From the NCBI GenBank assembly GCA_028287035.1, contig JAQBQL010000105.1, forward strand, positions 1 through 8,551: a stretch of 8,551 nt of DNA, written 5' to 3'. Below are positions 8,412-8,551 of this stretch, piece after piece. This stretch comes from Labilithrix sp. GTDB taxonomy: Bacteria; Myxococcota; Polyangia; Polyangiales; Polyangiaceae. Position 1 is the first letter of the stretch, and each line of letters begins with the position of its first letter. Under the pieces are notes generated by a model. That model worked only from the letters and a program-made list of their open reading frames with translations. It did not search any database and had not been told where the DNA came from. Position numbers and translations under genes: made by a program.

Positions 8412-8551
8412 TCAGGCGGCGACGGCGCAGCGCGAGGCCAGGGCCTCGAAGACGACCTCCACGAAATGCCGTAAATCGGCGGCTCCGCCGCAGGGGGGGA
8501 CCGCCTCACGGGCGGCGGCGACCGCCCGCTCCAGGGCGGCACGGGGCCCGC
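8412..8551 (-). CDS. C-terminal end of an unidentified protein (cut by right edge)
   Basis: The minus-strand frame entering from the right edge ends at the TGA 8414-8412 after 45 visible codons. It ends DLRHFVEVVFEALASRCAVAA and is preceded by an Ala/Arg/Glu helix (RAALERAVAAAREAVPP). About nine in ten codons end in G or C, and the composition is helical and balanced rather than Arg/Pro-rich like the other frames here, so it is probably real. It is too short to assign a family. It lies 42 bp upstream of the acyl-CoA synthetase on the same strand and may be co-transcribed. Confidence 0.5.
   Translation of the reverse strand, partial: GPRAALERAVAAAREAVPPCGGAADLRHFVEVVFEALASRCAVAA

Overview
The window is very GC-rich, with coding frames that strongly favour G or C at the third codon position. 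It carries two exported proteins with lipoprotein-type leaders, an extended type II/type IV-pilus family ATPase and a near-consensus sigma-54 promoter. This mix suggests a delta-proteobacterial lineage, most likely Myxococcota (Polyangia-like). That assignment is inference from style of sequence, not from a marker gene.

Layout, left to right. (1) Positions 1-1542 form a divergent pair: a TetR-family repressor on the minus strand, cut by the left edge, and a QorB/YtfG-like NAD(P)H-binding oxidoreductase on the plus strand. Their 82-bp shared spacer holds a strong palindrome plus a direct-repeat half-site, which look like the TetR operator. (2) At 1555-2898 on the minus strand is a secreted, probably lipid-anchored glycoside hydrolase resembling GH30 (clan GH-A). 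It converges on the oxidoreductase with only 12 bp between the stop codons. (3) The 313-bp gap 2899-3211 holds no convincing gene. It does contain a near-perfect -24/-12 (sigma-54) promoter abutting the hydrolase start, a 10-bp palindrome and an upstream inverted repeat. (4) At 3212-5518 on the minus strand is a 768-residue GspE/PilB/MshE-type ATPase with four tandem MshEN-like repeats and an unusual small beta-rich N-terminal domain. (5) At 5599-6561 on the minus strand is a lipoprotein made of two copies of an eight-cysteine domain; I do not recognise its family. (6) At 6558-8369 on the minus strand is a long-chain acyl-CoA synthetase of the FadD type, overlapping the lipoprotein gene by 4 bp. 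(7) At 8412-8551 is the probable C-terminal end of another minus-strand gene, cut by the right edge.

The minus-strand genes from the right edge to the ATPase are closely spaced (42 bp, a 4-bp overlap, then 80 bp) and may be one transcript. The hydrolase appears to have its own promoter. The redox pair at the left is a separate, self-contained unit. No tRNA, rRNA, CRISPR array or insertion sequence is visible. The points most worth a second look are the duplicated eight-cysteine lipoprotein, the four-repeat ATPase with its novel-looking N-terminus, the sigma-54 promoter set so close to the hydrolase start codon, and the TetR operator architecture.
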